A DNA stretch of 64,000 nucleotides, taken from Eonycteris spelaea (lineage: Eukaryota; Chordata; Mammalia; Chiroptera; Pteropodidae). The position numbers were made by a program, and so were the translations under genes. This document shows positions 35,145-45,990 of this stretch, piece after piece. The stretch is from positions 5,802,501-5,866,500 of the forward strand of contig PUFA01000072.1 of NCBI GenBank assembly GCA_003508835.1, written 5' to 3'. Under the pieces are notes generated by a model. That model did not search any database, had not been told where the DNA came from, and saw nothing but the letters and a program-made list of their open reading frames with translations. The stretch's first letter is position 1, and the number at the start of each line of letters is the position of its first letter.

Positions 35145-35395
35145 AACACTGACACCTCTCTGGGAAGATTTTCCTGGACTCCCTTTCCAGGAAGAGTCGA
35201 TAATCCTGCCACACGATCCTTGTCTTTCCAATGACTGGTACAAATGAACTAAGCAAGAGTGTAATAATAATTTCCTTAGACACTTCTGATAACCACTATA
35301 TTATGAAGTTCTTATAGCAGAAACATCTTTTTTTCTAGATCCTAATACAGCTTTCTGTATTGAAAATGTTCAAAAATGTTAAATGAATGAATCCA
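35145..35395 (+). mobile_element. L2 3' region relic
   Basis: 'gacacctctctgggaagatt' and 'ttcctggactccc' match the L2 'gccacctcctccatgaagccttccctga' block. 'accactatattatgaagttc' then 'ttatagcagaaacatc' matches the 'actagactgtgagctccttgagg' block, ending 'gttaaatgaatgaat'. Confidence 0.62.
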
Positions 35396-35399
35396 TAAC

Positions 35400-37185
35400 A
35401 CATCGACGGAGGTCATTCAAAAATAAGGTCACTGGCGACTTTGGTAGTTCATGTGAACAATATTGAGCTATTCTTCATAATGCTTCCTGAGAATTAGAGA
35501 GACAGGCAAAATTCTCATTAAGAGTTCCCAAATATAAAAATGTTAGATTTGTGTTTATCACCTGGAGATGTCTGTTACTAGAAAGTGTCACCTGAGATTA
35601 TTATATATATTTAGTTTTACATTATAAAGATTAGTCTTCCCCCCAAAATGAACCCGATCCTTCTGGTAACATTCAAATACAAAATTCTTCCAACTTCCAG
35701 CTGTCAATGTTTCATCAGTATTAGAACCCACATTCTATTTGAACAGTCCACTTTATCAAAGTAAAAGTGCTCTGAAAAACATGTGTACAAGACTGAAGTA
35801 TTTACAAGTAACATAATAGGCTGAGATGACTGGAATTAGCTTTAAAATCTTCCATCAAAAAGAAATTTGAACAATCACTGAAACATGCTTTTTACGAAAA
35901 TCTTTAATTTTTTTGCTCAAGTCTTTCTTTGAGACTTCAAGAAGATAAACAGAAGACTGCTCACCCTACCTTTATGGCAGCAAATAGCTAAATAAGTCTG
36001 TTCATCAGCTATGGATTATGGATTTATTTTTCATTTTCATCTAGACTTCTTCTTTGTTCAATGGTCGAACATAAATATTCACACATTAACCAATAATCAC
36101 ACACATACATAGTCACATATAGGAAGGTATGTGCCTGGTAAAGGTGACAAAGTTTCCTATTCTTGTTGACTTGTTTCCATCAACCTAAAGCCTTGTTTAA
36201 ATCATGCTATGAGCATACTTTGCTAAGAAATAGACCCATGTGCTTTGGACATTTGTGTCAAGTTTGCCAAGGATGAAATGTATTTCAAACAGAGTGAAAA
36301 TAATTTATACAGTAAATTATTCTGATTTGATTCAGAATTTGAACTCACTGTAGAGGCTGGCTCTCACTGCCTAGCTGAACATAACGAACTGATTACAAGG
36401 AATTAGAAATTCATCACTTTTCCTCTTCTTACTCATGAAATTATATTTAGTTTTGTTTTTAAATAGTATATAAATTTTTACCTATTAATATAAATATAGG
36501 TATACTCTAGACGAACTGGGACATAGATAGATTAGCCAGCAGAGAGAACATAGCTGGGGCTAGAAAAAATATATATGTTCACGTGGCCATCCTTCAAATG
36601 AAGTGTCTGTTTTCACCTAATGAATTGCTTTTAAAGATTTTCAGTATGCATAATTCATACCCGATTTGTTTCATAATGAGAGATGCAGAGATTTAATACA
36701 GACGTACATATATTAGTCCAAAAATAGAGCTGGTACCAGTGCTTAAACATTCTTATTTTAAAATATCGGCTTCCTCTCCATGAATGCCAATTCCAAAATG
36801 GTTTTATTACGCATGAACTATTACTAGCGTTATTGCTTAAACTTACTTCAGATCAAATTCTCCTATGAATTGATGCAACTTATAAAATGCAGACCTTCAG
36901 TGCTGTTTGCTAAAAGGGATAAAATGCCTTCTTTCCTCAGAGCACTAACGGGAGCAGCGATTGTTTGAGGAAATTTATTTCCTAAAAGAGTAGATACTTC
37001 TTTGGACCAAACAGACAAACAGACAAACAGACACGATGTAGTCATATCCTATTTCAAGAGGAGATGTTAAGATTTGTCAATCACAAAAGGCAAAGGTGAT
37101 CATGGATACTTTTTTTTTTTTTTTTATCAAGACCAGGTCTTTCTGTGATATAGTTCTGTGCTTTAAGAAATATATGGCTTATATT
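35400..37185. other. AT-rich non-coding DNA
   Basis: No gene or clear repeat family. It contains a perfect three-unit AAACAGAC tandem repeat at 37009-37032 and an 18-base T run ending near 37127. Confidence 0.45.
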
Positions 37186-37189
37186 CATA

Positions 37190-37290
37190 TTTTTTTTCTA
37201 GAACTAAGAGACCGAGATTATCCAGCAGCAAATCATTTTCCAAATGTTAATTGCATTCTTTCAAGGAGAAATGTCCGTGAATGTAAGGTA
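37190..37290 (+). other. Exon-like segment, function unknown
   Basis: An acceptor-like TTTTTTTCTAG ends at 37201, and 86 nt later AAG/GTAATT forms a plausible donor at 37287/37288. The segment 37202-37287 is open in one frame, within a 107-codon frame spanning 37096-37419, and the encoded residues show no family that I know. No neighbouring exon is found. It may be a cryptic exon or chance. Confidence 0.22.
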
Positions 37291-37294
37291 ATTG

Positions 37295-38350
37295 TATTTT
37301 TTCAGCCACTCCAAGCAAAGCAATGGCTCACTTGGGTTGGCACCTGTGAGGCCAAATATTGTTTTTACTTAAGTGAATTAGCAATTATGGATCAGGAAAG
37401 AAATATTAGGACCAACTGAGACCTGATGCCTAGGTGATATTTTCCTAGGTTAAGCCTTATGTGGGCCAATGGAAAGAAACTAAATTATATCTACCCTTAG
37501 GTTTTTTTCCCCCTCACCTCCGACTATTTTATGAAGGTAATTAGTACTTTCAGTAATTGGACCTCACACTCTCCATGGCTTAAGTCCCAAATTATAGGTA
37601 TTGCTGCAGAATATCTTTGCGTCTCCATGGGAAAAATGTTCCCCTAACAAGAATTATCAAATTTAAAAGGATACTTGAGTTTCTGACTTAATATATTTTT
37701 CCAGAGGACAAAAGGGTTCCAGTTGTTCAAGTTCATTATCAGGGCTGCCTTCTGGGGCATAAAGTAGGGAGGAGCTGGAGAGCAGGTTAATAGAGAGGGG
37801 GACGCAGAATACCCACCACACCCCACGCCTCTGTCCCTGAGGGGTGCACACCACAGTCCCTGGCCTTCCTAAATTACAGTCGGTCTTCAACCCTTCTCCA
37901 GAAACCGCTCTGGACTTGCCCCAGCTTGTCCTGCAGAAGAATATTCCACAGACAGAAGGACTGAAGAGGTTCAACGGCAGGTTACAGACGTTCAGTCAGC
38001 CAGAAATTGACAGTCGTCATATCAGACAGACAAACATAGCTGACCCAGTGTAATATTTTTAATGCTATTATGCCTAATAAATCTCTCTTGATTGTTTTCC
38101 CGTTTTTCTCTCTTTGTCGTTTATTTTTACCTGTTGTAATACATCATGATCTAGAAAATCATGCAACAATCACATTTTGCTACCAAGATATTAAAAATAG
38201 GCTTTCTGCCATATTTGCTTTGGATAACTCAAAACATATATTTTTTAAAAGTATCTTAAAGAAAGATGGATGACCAGCATGACTCTTGGGAGCATTTCCT
38301 CTCAGGGAATAGAGTCTTATTTTTAGCCGATTGTGCTTAGATTGTGCACA
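37295..38350. other. Unique non-coding DNA
   Basis: No gene or repeat family is recognised. Overlapping frames at 37644-38053 on both strands are random in content. Confidence 0.45.
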
Positions 38351-38356
38351 TACATT

Positions 38357-38460
38357 ACACACACACACACACACACACACATATTATATATATTATACAC
38401 ATATATAATATGTACACATATATAATTTCAGTTATATAATATCATATATGACTATAAATT
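38357..38460. repeat. (AC)12 followed by TA-rich microsatellite
   Basis: About 12 AC units to 38381, then a TATA/TATAC-rich decayed dinucleotide stretch to about 38460. Confidence 0.88.
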
Positions 38461-38464
38461 GCTT

Positions 38465-39125
38465 AAAGCCAGTTTGGTATTTTATAAAAAATGGATGTTT
38501 AAGAACTACTGTTGATAGAAAAAAATAAATTACCTTTTGAACTACCTTGCATTACTATTATTTAATTCCTAATTATCTATTTTTACACTGAACCATTTTC
38601 TCGGTTTGGCTTCAATTCTTTCTATGTTTTTCCCTCAAACTACTGCCTGAGAAAAGGTCATTTAAACCTTCCACCAGAGCTGAGTTGAGCCGAGTGATGG
38701 GATAGGGCAGCTGTTCTTTAGAGAACTCTTTAATATCCTTGAATCAAAAGACTAAAAAGGAAACCAACAGAAATGGAAATGATAAATTAATATATGTTCT
38801 ATCATCTTTGCTCATTCTCTAGATTAGTGCTTTGGAGTGTTTTATTTGTTTGTTTGTTTGTTTTTTCCAACAGCAGCTGAATCTTTTCTTCAGAGGAATT
38901 TTTCATGGGAATTGAACACACAGAGCCAGTGAAGTGCTGCTACTCAAGCGAAGGCTGGAGATGAGGAGGCCAGAGACAATTTGGTCACCTCCTGAGCCCC
39001 CACCATGAAACCCAGGAGCTCCGAGAAGCAAAGCATGCAACGCCTTAAAACTCTGAGACGCACATCGCAGACACTACTGCCCACGCTTATTTTAACTGTC
39101 ATAGTGCAACATCCACTAATCTTTC
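38465..39125. other. Unique non-coding DNA
   Basis: Nothing recognised apart from a (TTTG)n run at 38846-38864. Confidence 0.45.
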
Positions 39126-39129
39126 CAGT

Positions 39130-39310
39130 GAGTGATTTTCCAACCTGCACCCACTTTGAAATCACCTAGAGAGCTTTAAAAATGCCTGTGTCTGGGTCTC
39201 ACTCATAGAGATTCTAATTGTCCTGGGGTAGCCGCTAGGCAGCAGTGTGTTTTAAGAACTCCACGAATAATTTCAATATGTAGTACATCTAGCTTCAGAA
39301 ATACTGCCCG
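39130..39310 (+). mobile_element. MER5-type hAT relic
   Basis: 'gagtgattttccaacctgca', 'gaaatcacctagagagcttt', 'gggtctcactcatagagatt' and 'ttttaagaactccacg' fall in the MER5A/B order. The copy is diverged and its far end is uncertain. Confidence 0.55.
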
Positions 39311-39519
39311 AACTCTAAAGAACTAATGAATTTGGAGCCTAATTCTATCAGATTTTAATTTCCGTAAGGACAGAGACTGTACTGCAGTCAACATTTGAAT
39401 ACATGAAAGAATAAAAGAAAATTTTACGGCCAATCAAAATATCCAGGAACATTACTTTGTCTATGGCCTGGGCAGTACCCCAGGCTGGAGATCAAAGGGT
39501 GGTCTTGCTTCTTTCACCC

Positions 39520-39770
39520 ACCCAGCAATCATTCACGTGCCAAGTGCCATGCTAATCGCTGTTTCCTGAGTCTAATAAGGAAAGCAGACATTTACATAAG
39601 TAAATATATATTTATGGTACCTCAGTAAGTACTATAAATGCAAGAGAAACAAAATTAGCACCAATCCAACCAGGAGATGCTTCCTGGAAGAAGGGCCCCC
39701 TGAATTTGGTTCAGAAGTGCAATTAAGAGGGTTCAGATTCAGGAAAGTTAAAGAGAGGAGGAGGAGATAC
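39520..39770 (-). mobile_element. L2 3' region relic, minus strand
   Basis: Forward text 'gtgccaagtgccatgctaat' and 'cgctgtttcctgagtctaat' is the reverse complement of the L2 tail. 'gagatgcttcctggaagaag' corresponds to the upstream 'cttcatggaggagg' block expected further 5' in L2. Confidence 0.6.
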
Positions 39771-39806
39771 CAAATCGAGTACTCTAAAATATGACTGCAG
39801 GTTAAA

Positions 39807-39825
39807 AGAGAGAGAGAGAGAGAGA
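39807..39825. repeat. (AG)n microsatellite, short
   Basis: Nineteen bases of alternating A and G, following an L2 relic. Confidence 0.85.
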
Positions 39826-39889
39826 ATAAGAACGAAGTTGCAGAGTTGTGGCAGAAGATGCAGAAAAGAAAGGGACACTTAGCAAGAGC

Positions 39890-39956
39890 CGCGAGGGGCG
39901 CTGGATGGCTCGGCAGCTCTCCCACGAGTCCCCCGAGGCGAAGCCACAGCACGCGC
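39890..39956. promoter_or_regulatory. Short dense CpG cluster
   Basis: Nine CpG in 67 bp, far above the surrounding density, in GC-rich sequence directly left of a MER5A relic. It is too short for a CpG island. The first ~20 bases resemble the start of a carnivore tRNA-derived SINE, but the similarity does not continue. Nature unknown. Confidence 0.3.
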
Positions 39957-39963
39957 TCCAAGG

Positions 39964-40130
39964 CAGCACTTCTCAGACTCTCACGTGGCATCTGGCATCG
40001 TAGGGCCTTTCTCGAAATGCAAATTTTTACTCAATAAGTATGGAGCGAGGCCTGAGATTCTGATTTCTAGCAAACTCTAGGTGAAAGGGATGCTGCTGGG
40101 CCACGGGTCTCATGTTCAGGAGTCCGGTTC
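39964..40130 (+). mobile_element. MER5A-type hAT relic
   Basis: Starts 'cagcacttctcagactctca', a MER5A-type terminal sequence, then 'gcgaggcctgagattctgat', 'ttctagcaaactctaggtga' and 'gatgctgctgggccacgggt' in family order. A target duplication could not be confirmed. Confidence 0.68.
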
Positions 40131-40139
40131 TAAGTTCAG

Positions 40140-40475
40140 CATAAAAGCATCTCGAGCTTTCACTCTTCCTGGGGCGATAGTTCACGATGTGAGTTTTTAC
40201 TGTTTCCGAACCTCCTTTATTTTCCATCTACCATTCTTGAGGTTCAAACAGACACTGATGCGTTGTGATCCAGCAAGCCTGCGAAGAATCCTGTGATTAT
40301 CCGACAATGGTCCTTTCCATCTATCAGTCACCACCACCCCCATTCCCAAGAAAGCAATTATTGGGCTGCCCTGAAGTTTCTAGCGGGGCGCTAACAATCT
40401 CTGGGGGGAACATAACAGAATTTTAAAATATTCTCTACCTTCAAGGAACTACGCAGAAAGGATGGACATGCATAT
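40140..40475. other. Unique non-coding DNA
   Basis: No gene or repeat is recognised. Confidence 0.45.
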
Positions 40476-40479
40476 ATTA

Positions 40480-41460
40480 CCACAAAATGTTTAAACAAGG
40501 TGACCTATCTGCGGCTTCAGAGAGCTTTAGCAGGAAAGGAAGTCAATAAATCTGGGACGTCCAAGGAAAATAGCCTTCGATGGCGCCCTCTAGCTGCAGC
40601 TTTGATAAAACAGTGTGGAAAACCTGGCCGGCTAGACCAACTTTCTTTGAGACACACGCAGGGATTTTTTCCCCCTAACTATCCTGTGTTCTGAGAACAC
40701 AAAGGAGATAAAATAAATAAGTAAAATAATCAAAAGAAAGCCATTGGATATCATATTGGGCGACCAGAGTTTGCGATAAGAGAAAGGGTAGAAGGTAGCC
40801 ACCGGGCTTCCTTCCCTCCAACCGTACACATCTCCCAGCCGCTGCAAGTGGAGACAAAGGCAGATTCCATTAAGCGGCACCCAGGACGGGCTCCAGACGC
40901 GGAAGCAGCTCCTTGGTGTGCTCCTTTGGCCTGCCACACGATTAATTAGGCCACAGTTGTTTATTTTGAGACATTTAACTAGAGACCTTCCTGGGAGAGG
41001 CCTGCCCTTGCGGTCTGTCCTGCTCCTTCCCTAAGTGTGGGAACCTTTGCCTAATTGGATTGACTGGAAGTGTAATCACGGGGTGAGCTCTGGAGCAGCA
41101 GCGCGCACCATGGACATTCACATGGAAATGAGGTTAATCACTCAGCATCGGGGCGTCTAATGATTGCACCTGCAGCGCCAAACAACCTCCCTTTAACTCA
41201 GTTTCACAAACAATTACAAAGAGCAGCTGCATTCGTCTCCACAGCTAGAGTTAAAAAATCTGTAATGGTCCCCGCAGAATAGAGGTGCAGGGGGTGAGGG
41301 TGAGGAAGGAGAAAATTCTTCCGGTTCAGATGTCCTTCTCCAGCCACCTGCTGACTGTGCTAATACCAGGGGCCTTGGGCACATACATCCAGCCACAATA
41401 AGCTGTTGCCAGCCGAGGTCTTTACCCACACCCCCTCCCCACCCCCTCGTGACTCAGATT
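40480..41460. promoter_or_regulatory. Repeat-free, homeodomain-site-rich block, candidate regulatory element
   Basis: Nearly 1 kb without recognisable repeats. 40935-41260 holds several TAAT-core sites (for example 'gattaattaggcc' at 40940, 'cctaattggattgact' at 41051, 'gaggttaatcactcag' at 41130 and 'tctaatgattgcacctg' at 41156) together with retained CpG. A CTCF-like core lies at 40583-40596. Several 60-100 codon frames occur but overlap one another on the minus strand. This resembles vertebrate enhancer sequence; conservation is untested. Confidence 0.33.
40583..40596 (-). promoter_or_regulatory. CTCF-like core motif
   Basis: Read on the minus strand, CAGCTAGAGGGCGC agrees with CCASYAGRKGGCGC at about 12 of 14 positions, including the whole YAGRGGGCGC part. 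Positions 2 and 3 differ. Confidence 0.35.
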
Positions 41461-41563
41461 AGATTTTCTCATCTGTCAAGATTCATTAACATGGTGATGG
41501 AGATTTATGAAGGGCAAGGCCAGCAGAATTCTAGATACGGGGTCATTATAAGTAGCCAAACGG

Positions 41564-42122
41564 TGTTAGTCAGAGTTCTTCAGAGAAACAGAACCAACTG
41601 GTTATCTATCTATATCTATATCTCTATATAAAGAGTTTTACTATTAAAGATTGGCTCATATGATTAACAGGTCCCAAGCTAAGAGGCTAACAAGTCCCAA
41701 GATCTGCAATCATCGAGCTAAAGACCCAGGATGATAGTGTGGTTCCAGTTCAAGTGTGAAGGTCTAAGAACTGGGAGAGCCGGTGGCGTAAGTTGCAGCC
41801 TGAGGTCAGTAGCCTCGAAAACCAGGAAGATCTGACGCTTAGTCTGAAAGCAGGGGGAATAAAAAATGTCCCAGCTTAAAGGCAGTCAGGTAGGAGTGCC
41901 CTCTCATTCAGAGGAAGGTTGGCCTTTTTGTTCTATCTAGGCCTTCAACTGATTGGCTGAGGCCCACCCACACTAAGAAGGGCAATCTGCTCTACTCAGT
42001 CTATCCATTTAAACGTTGAACTCATCTAAAACACCCTCATGGAAACAGCCAGCATAATGTTTCACCAACTGTCTGGGCCCCTCGTGGCCCAGTCAGGTTG
42101 ACACATAAAATCAATCATCACA
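41564..42122 (-). mobile_element. Solo LTR of ERVL type (MLT2-like)
   Basis: The forward strand starts TGTTAGTCAGAGTTCTTCAG and ends near 'gttgacacataaaatcaatc' then 'atcaca'. On the minus strand it therefore begins TGTGATGATTGATTTTATGT and ends in CA, like an LTR. Internal blocks 'ggccttcaactgattggctg' and 'aggcccacccacactaagaa' match the family. No internal viral sequence is attached and no coding capacity remains. The subfamily name is from memory and uncertain. Confidence 0.68.
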
Positions 42123-42124
42123 CA

Positions 42125-43438
42125 AACCGTTCCCCAAGTCGTGGAAGGACTGCTTGCAAACGGTGCTACCGACTATCACACTGAGGCTTGTTGTTGTTCC
42201 TTTCGTCCACCCTTCCCCACCCCCACGTCATCGAGATCATTGTCTTTCTTTCCCTCCAGTCTCTCTCCTTTTCTCCTTAGGGTTCTATTTCCCATTCCTC
42301 ATTTCTATCATTATCCCCACAGACACTCTTTAGGAATACTGGGAAGACATGACACTATGATAGGAGTGTAACAGTAGTAAGGGTGAGCCTCACCCTAAAC
42401 ACAACTAAATCTTTGCATAGCTTAGTTGATCTGACATATACCCATGTGATACATACCCAGATTAGTCACATAGAAAAGTTCTGCATTTTTGTCAGCGATA
42501 CCATTGGGGGCAAAAAAAACCCATAGACGTTCACATGTCCACATTCACAACCCTCTTGGGTTTTAAGAAACATTTTATTATACACGTAAAAATATCAGTC
42601 CCGATACTTTATAGTAGCAGCTATAATTTGGGGATCCGAATGGGATCCCCTGGCTGTGGCTGTGAAAGATAATTGACTGTGGCTAACTCAAATCCACCCT
42701 CAAATATTTAAACATTTAAGGAATGTGCTTCAGGCTCTCAGAGCAGTTCTGGAAAGAGGAGGTCCATAAGGCTTCTGAGTAATTGGATAAACTTTCAAAG
42801 GGACTGAGTTGAAGGTGAGGACACCCATGGGGATGTGTAACTCGTTATGTTTGTTAAAATAACTAGATTTACTTACCTTTTAGTCTTGCCTCGTGTTTCT
42901 TTGGATATCATATTGTCCCCAAAAGACAAGTAAGGGAGGCAAGCTAGCCAAGCACACTCATTAGCAGCCACGCACAAGGCAGCCAGAACTATGTTTCTTA
43001 CTATTCTGACCTCTCTGCTCAACATCAAACTAGCTTTATATGGCAGGATTAGCTGGGACTAAACTTATCTTGAAGAAAAGCCATCTAAATTCCATCGGCC
43101 ATCTCAGTAGGTCTCCACATATCAAGCTCGACTTAAGAAAACCATGCTAAGGGCTCTGTGCTCGTTGTACAGGGGTTTGGATATGGAAAAGTGGGGGCCA
43201 GCAAAGGAAGGGAAGTGAGCTTCCTACTCGTCACTTCTTTCTGACGGTCAGTCTCATGGGTAGCAGGCAAGTGAACCTATTTTCCAAATGTGAAGTAAAT
43301 TCAGTCATAACAATGGACTTTTGTAAAATCAAAGAACTTATTCCTTTGACTCTCAAGACACAATCTGATTTGATAACACACTAAAAAGAACACCTTTTCT
43401 TCATTTTGGATCAATCCAGAAAAGACAAATTTGGGCTT
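42125..43438. other. Unique non-coding DNA
   Basis: No gene is recognised. A perfect 8-bp stem with a 5-nt loop lies at 42630-42650 (GGGGATCC/GGATCCCC). A pyrimidine-rich stretch spans 42190-42300. Confidence 0.45.
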
Positions 43439-43454
43439 TGTGTGTGTGTGTGTG
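43439..43454. repeat. (TG)8 microsatellite
   Basis: Sixteen bases of TG between unique sequences. Confidence 0.8.
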
Positions 43455-43489
43455 CATCTGAGAGTGTTCATGCCTGAACTTGTTATTCA

Positions 43490-44060
43490 AAACGTACCTT
43501 CTCAGAGATTAATGACAAAATGATGTTCAGCCCAGTGAAGCAAGCCTTCGAATGTGCTGCCATCACTATTAATGGCTTGCAAAGAAGTGAAAAGTCACGG
43601 CGCGTGATGGAAGGCATGATACAGGCACTTAAGTAAAGTGTACGCAGGGTAGGAAAACAGAGACTTGATTTAATTACCGGCAAACAGATGCTAGGACCTT
43701 GCCCATCCTGACTCACATGGCGGCACCTAACCAGTTCCCACCAAGCCGTGTGCTGCCAAGTTTGGGCCGCTGAGGATGCTGAAGCACGTACACCACAGAG
43801 ATGCCTTCTGTTATCACCGGAGACGCCATCATCATGCTCGTTGAATGCACGAAAACCATTTATGGTTGGGACAACGGCAAGACCACAGCCTGACTGGACC
43901 ATTTGGGATAAAAATGCATTGCAGGAACGTAATATAGTTTTAGCACTTACGGTGCACACGCGTATTTTAAAAGGATGCCATCGGGTTTAATTTGGATTCT
44001 TAAAAACAGTTCATCCAAACAAGATTTCTGTTTACACTTGGGGAGGCTCATTTGACTTGT
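43490..44060. promoter_or_regulatory. CpG-retaining, repeat-free block, candidate regulatory element
   Basis: About 20 CpG survive between 43590 and 43985, many in AT-balanced sequence, as in 'tcacggcgcgtgatgg' (43597) and 'cggtgcacacgcgtatt' (43950). TAAT-type cores and 'gatttaattaccggc' (43667) are present. A 158-codon minus-strand frame covers the block but has no recognisable domain and overlaps an 80-codon plus-strand frame. Best reading: a constrained non-coding element; an unrecognised short exon is not excluded. Confidence 0.35.
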
Positions 44061-44061
44061 T

Positions 44062-44435
44062 CTGTTTTGTAAAGCGCAATGTTTCTGTAATATGTTTGGT
44101 GGCATCATTTCAAATCAAAACAAGGAGAGTGGTTCTCAAAAATAAAACCAGAGGCCAGCTAAATAAGGCTTTGCTAAGTCAATTGGTTGTTTGCTTATTT
44201 ATATTCCACTTCTTCTCCTCCCTCCTTGGGGAATTTGTATTAAAACATACACTCACACATGTGCGTGCATGCACACATATACACACACACAGGCTGATCT
44301 TGGTGGGGAGTATAAGGAAAGGAACATCATATCTTTGGTTCCTGTGACAATATGAAACAGGAGATGAGCATAATGTATATGCAAATATATATAAATACCA
44401 GATACACATATATTAGATATATATGAGCAAATACA
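44062..44435. other. Unique DNA with short CA/TA-rich runs
   Basis: No gene is recognised. CA-rich runs lie at 44248-44291 and TA-rich runs at 44384-44425. Confidence 0.5.
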
Positions 44436-44478
44436 GATGATGATGATGATGATAATGATGATGAAGAAGAAGACAGAT

Positions 44479-44517
<39 letters not shown>

Positions 44518-44567
44518 CGATAGATAGCTGATAGGTAGAAAGACAGATAGGTGGATAGACTGATAGA
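44436..44567. repeat. Compound (GAT)n-(GATA)n microsatellite
   Basis: GAT/GAA triplets to 44475, then about 9.5 perfect GATA units (44479-44516), then decaying GATA/GATAG units to 44567. Confidence 0.93.
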
Positions 44568-44799
44568 GCCATTGGTCCAAAGAAAAGAGAATGGCTAGAA
44601 GCTGAGTGAACAGTTTAGGATGTAAACAAAGAGACTTTCACCAAGGCTCACCTGTTCGAACTTGCTCACTTTTCTTTTTTCTTTAAGGAAAACCTCTGAA
44701 GCTGATTTGCAATTGTCAAGCTAATCTGTGGCCTAGGGGAGAAAAAAGCCACCGAAGCCTTATAGAAATGAAGGAAATTACACAGACATGCCCACCCCC

Positions 44800-44975
44800 A
44801 GACTTAACGTTCCGCTTCCATGTGGTTTTGGAACGCACGAGAAGTTTGAGTTGTACTTGGAAAGAAAACACATGCGCCAACAACATCTGGGGGCGGCGTC
44901 GCTGCAGATACAGGGATCCTGACGGCAACTGGGGTGCCACTACGCGGGCTGGCAGTGGCCGGGCCTGTCATTAGA
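44800..44975. promoter_or_regulatory. CpG-retaining block, candidate regulatory element
   Basis: Twelve CpG in about 165 bp, including 'gggggcggcgtcgctgc' near 44889 and 'actacgcgggctggc' near 44939. No repeat family. Short frames on both strands overlap and look random. Confidence 0.3.
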
Positions 44976-45084
44976 CACATGTATTCCCTTTACCAGAGAC
45001 TGCAAAGAGAAGGGAAGCATATTTATATGTACGTAGGCTGAGGATGCCTGCAAACCGAGGATTCCCTAAATATGTTCAAGTTCG

Positions 45085-45400
45085 TTCATCGACCCACTGG
45101 ACAATTATTTCTGGAGCACCTACTATGTGCAATGTCTTGAGTAGCAGCAGTGACCGAGGGTGATGAGGCACCTCTGACCTTGGAGTTCACATTCTAGAAG
45201 GTGCTGGCAGACGATAAATGCATTAACGTATAAGCAGGCGAGCCTAGATTGTAACTTTTTATTAATGGAACAAAACCGAACTATCTAACAGAAGGTAACT
45301 GAAGAGGAAGCGTCTGCTTTAATCTAAGGTGCCAGAGAAGTCTCGCTGAGCAGGTAGCATCTGACCTGAGACCTGAGGGCAAGATGGAGCCAGCCAACCT
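45085..45400 (-). mobile_element. L2 3' region relic, minus strand
   Basis: Forward text 'ggagcacctactatgtgcaa' is the reverse complement of the L2 tail. 'gagttcacattctagaaggt' and 'ctcgctgagcaggtagcatc', then 'gacctgagacctgagggcaa', are the upstream L2 blocks in reverse order. It lies back to back with a plus-strand L2 starting about 45430. Confidence 0.72.
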
Positions 45401-45429
45401 AATGTCTGTGGTCACCCTGACATATTTTT

Positions 45430-45960
45430 AATTCCCCAGTGCCTACCAGATGCCTCTCCAACCCTCTAGACTGTCATTCAAGCCCTCCACGGTCTGTCAC
45501 ATGTCCCTCCAGCCTTAGCCCCCACCATGCTTTGTAAAAACTGTCAGCTCCCACTCTAACTAGGGTTCTTCGTCCGTGACCTTATGGCTTTCTCCTACAG
45601 TTCTAACTCCACGGGCCGCTTCCCTCACCGCACTTTCTTATATCCAGAGTCTCTCCCCCTTCAAGAGCCTTTGAAAATGCCACGTTCTCCATGAAGTGGT
45701 TTCTAACACCCACCCATGTAATTTCCCCTTCCTTGAATTCCTATCAGTGTGGCTGTACCTTTTTCATATTGCTTTGGCATCTCCCTTCTTCACCTTATGC
45801 CCTGGTGATTAGATATGTCTCCTGGTTTTCCTTATGAGTGTAAGCTCTTTGAGAACGGCTCTTTTCTCTTCGTCTTAACCCTTTGTATCTCTTCTGGTTT
45901 CTGAAAGTTTTGCCAAGTCCTCGATAATACATATAGCACAAACAGTGGAACAAAAGCTCA
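45430..45960 (+). mobile_element. L2 3' region relic, plus strand
   Basis: 'cattcaagccctccacggtc', 'gccacgttctccatgaagtg', 'gagtgtaagctctttgagaa' and 'taaccctttgtatctcttct' follow L2 in order. The last ~60 bp of the tail are lost or unrecognisable. It is a long copy for this window. Confidence 0.75.
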
Positions 45961-45990
45961 TCTCCAACTGCCAAAGGTAAAGTGAGGGGA

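Noticed and set aside
39893..39915. Similarity to the start of a carnivore tRNA-derived SINE
   Set aside because: Only about 20 bases agree loosely; the following sequence, the microsatellite tail and a target duplication are missing.
41105..41116. GCACCATGGACA, the centre of a REST/RE1 site
   Set aside because: The 12-bp centre is perfect but the outer parts of both half-sites are absent, so a functional RE1 is unlikely.
42630..42650. 8-bp hairpin GGGGATCC/GGATCCCC
   Set aside because: Expected by chance at this length; no context.
43483..43959. 158-codon minus-strand frame
   Set aside because: No recognisable domain, no splice or promoter support. The CpG retention is better explained as a non-coding element, although an exon is not fully excluded.
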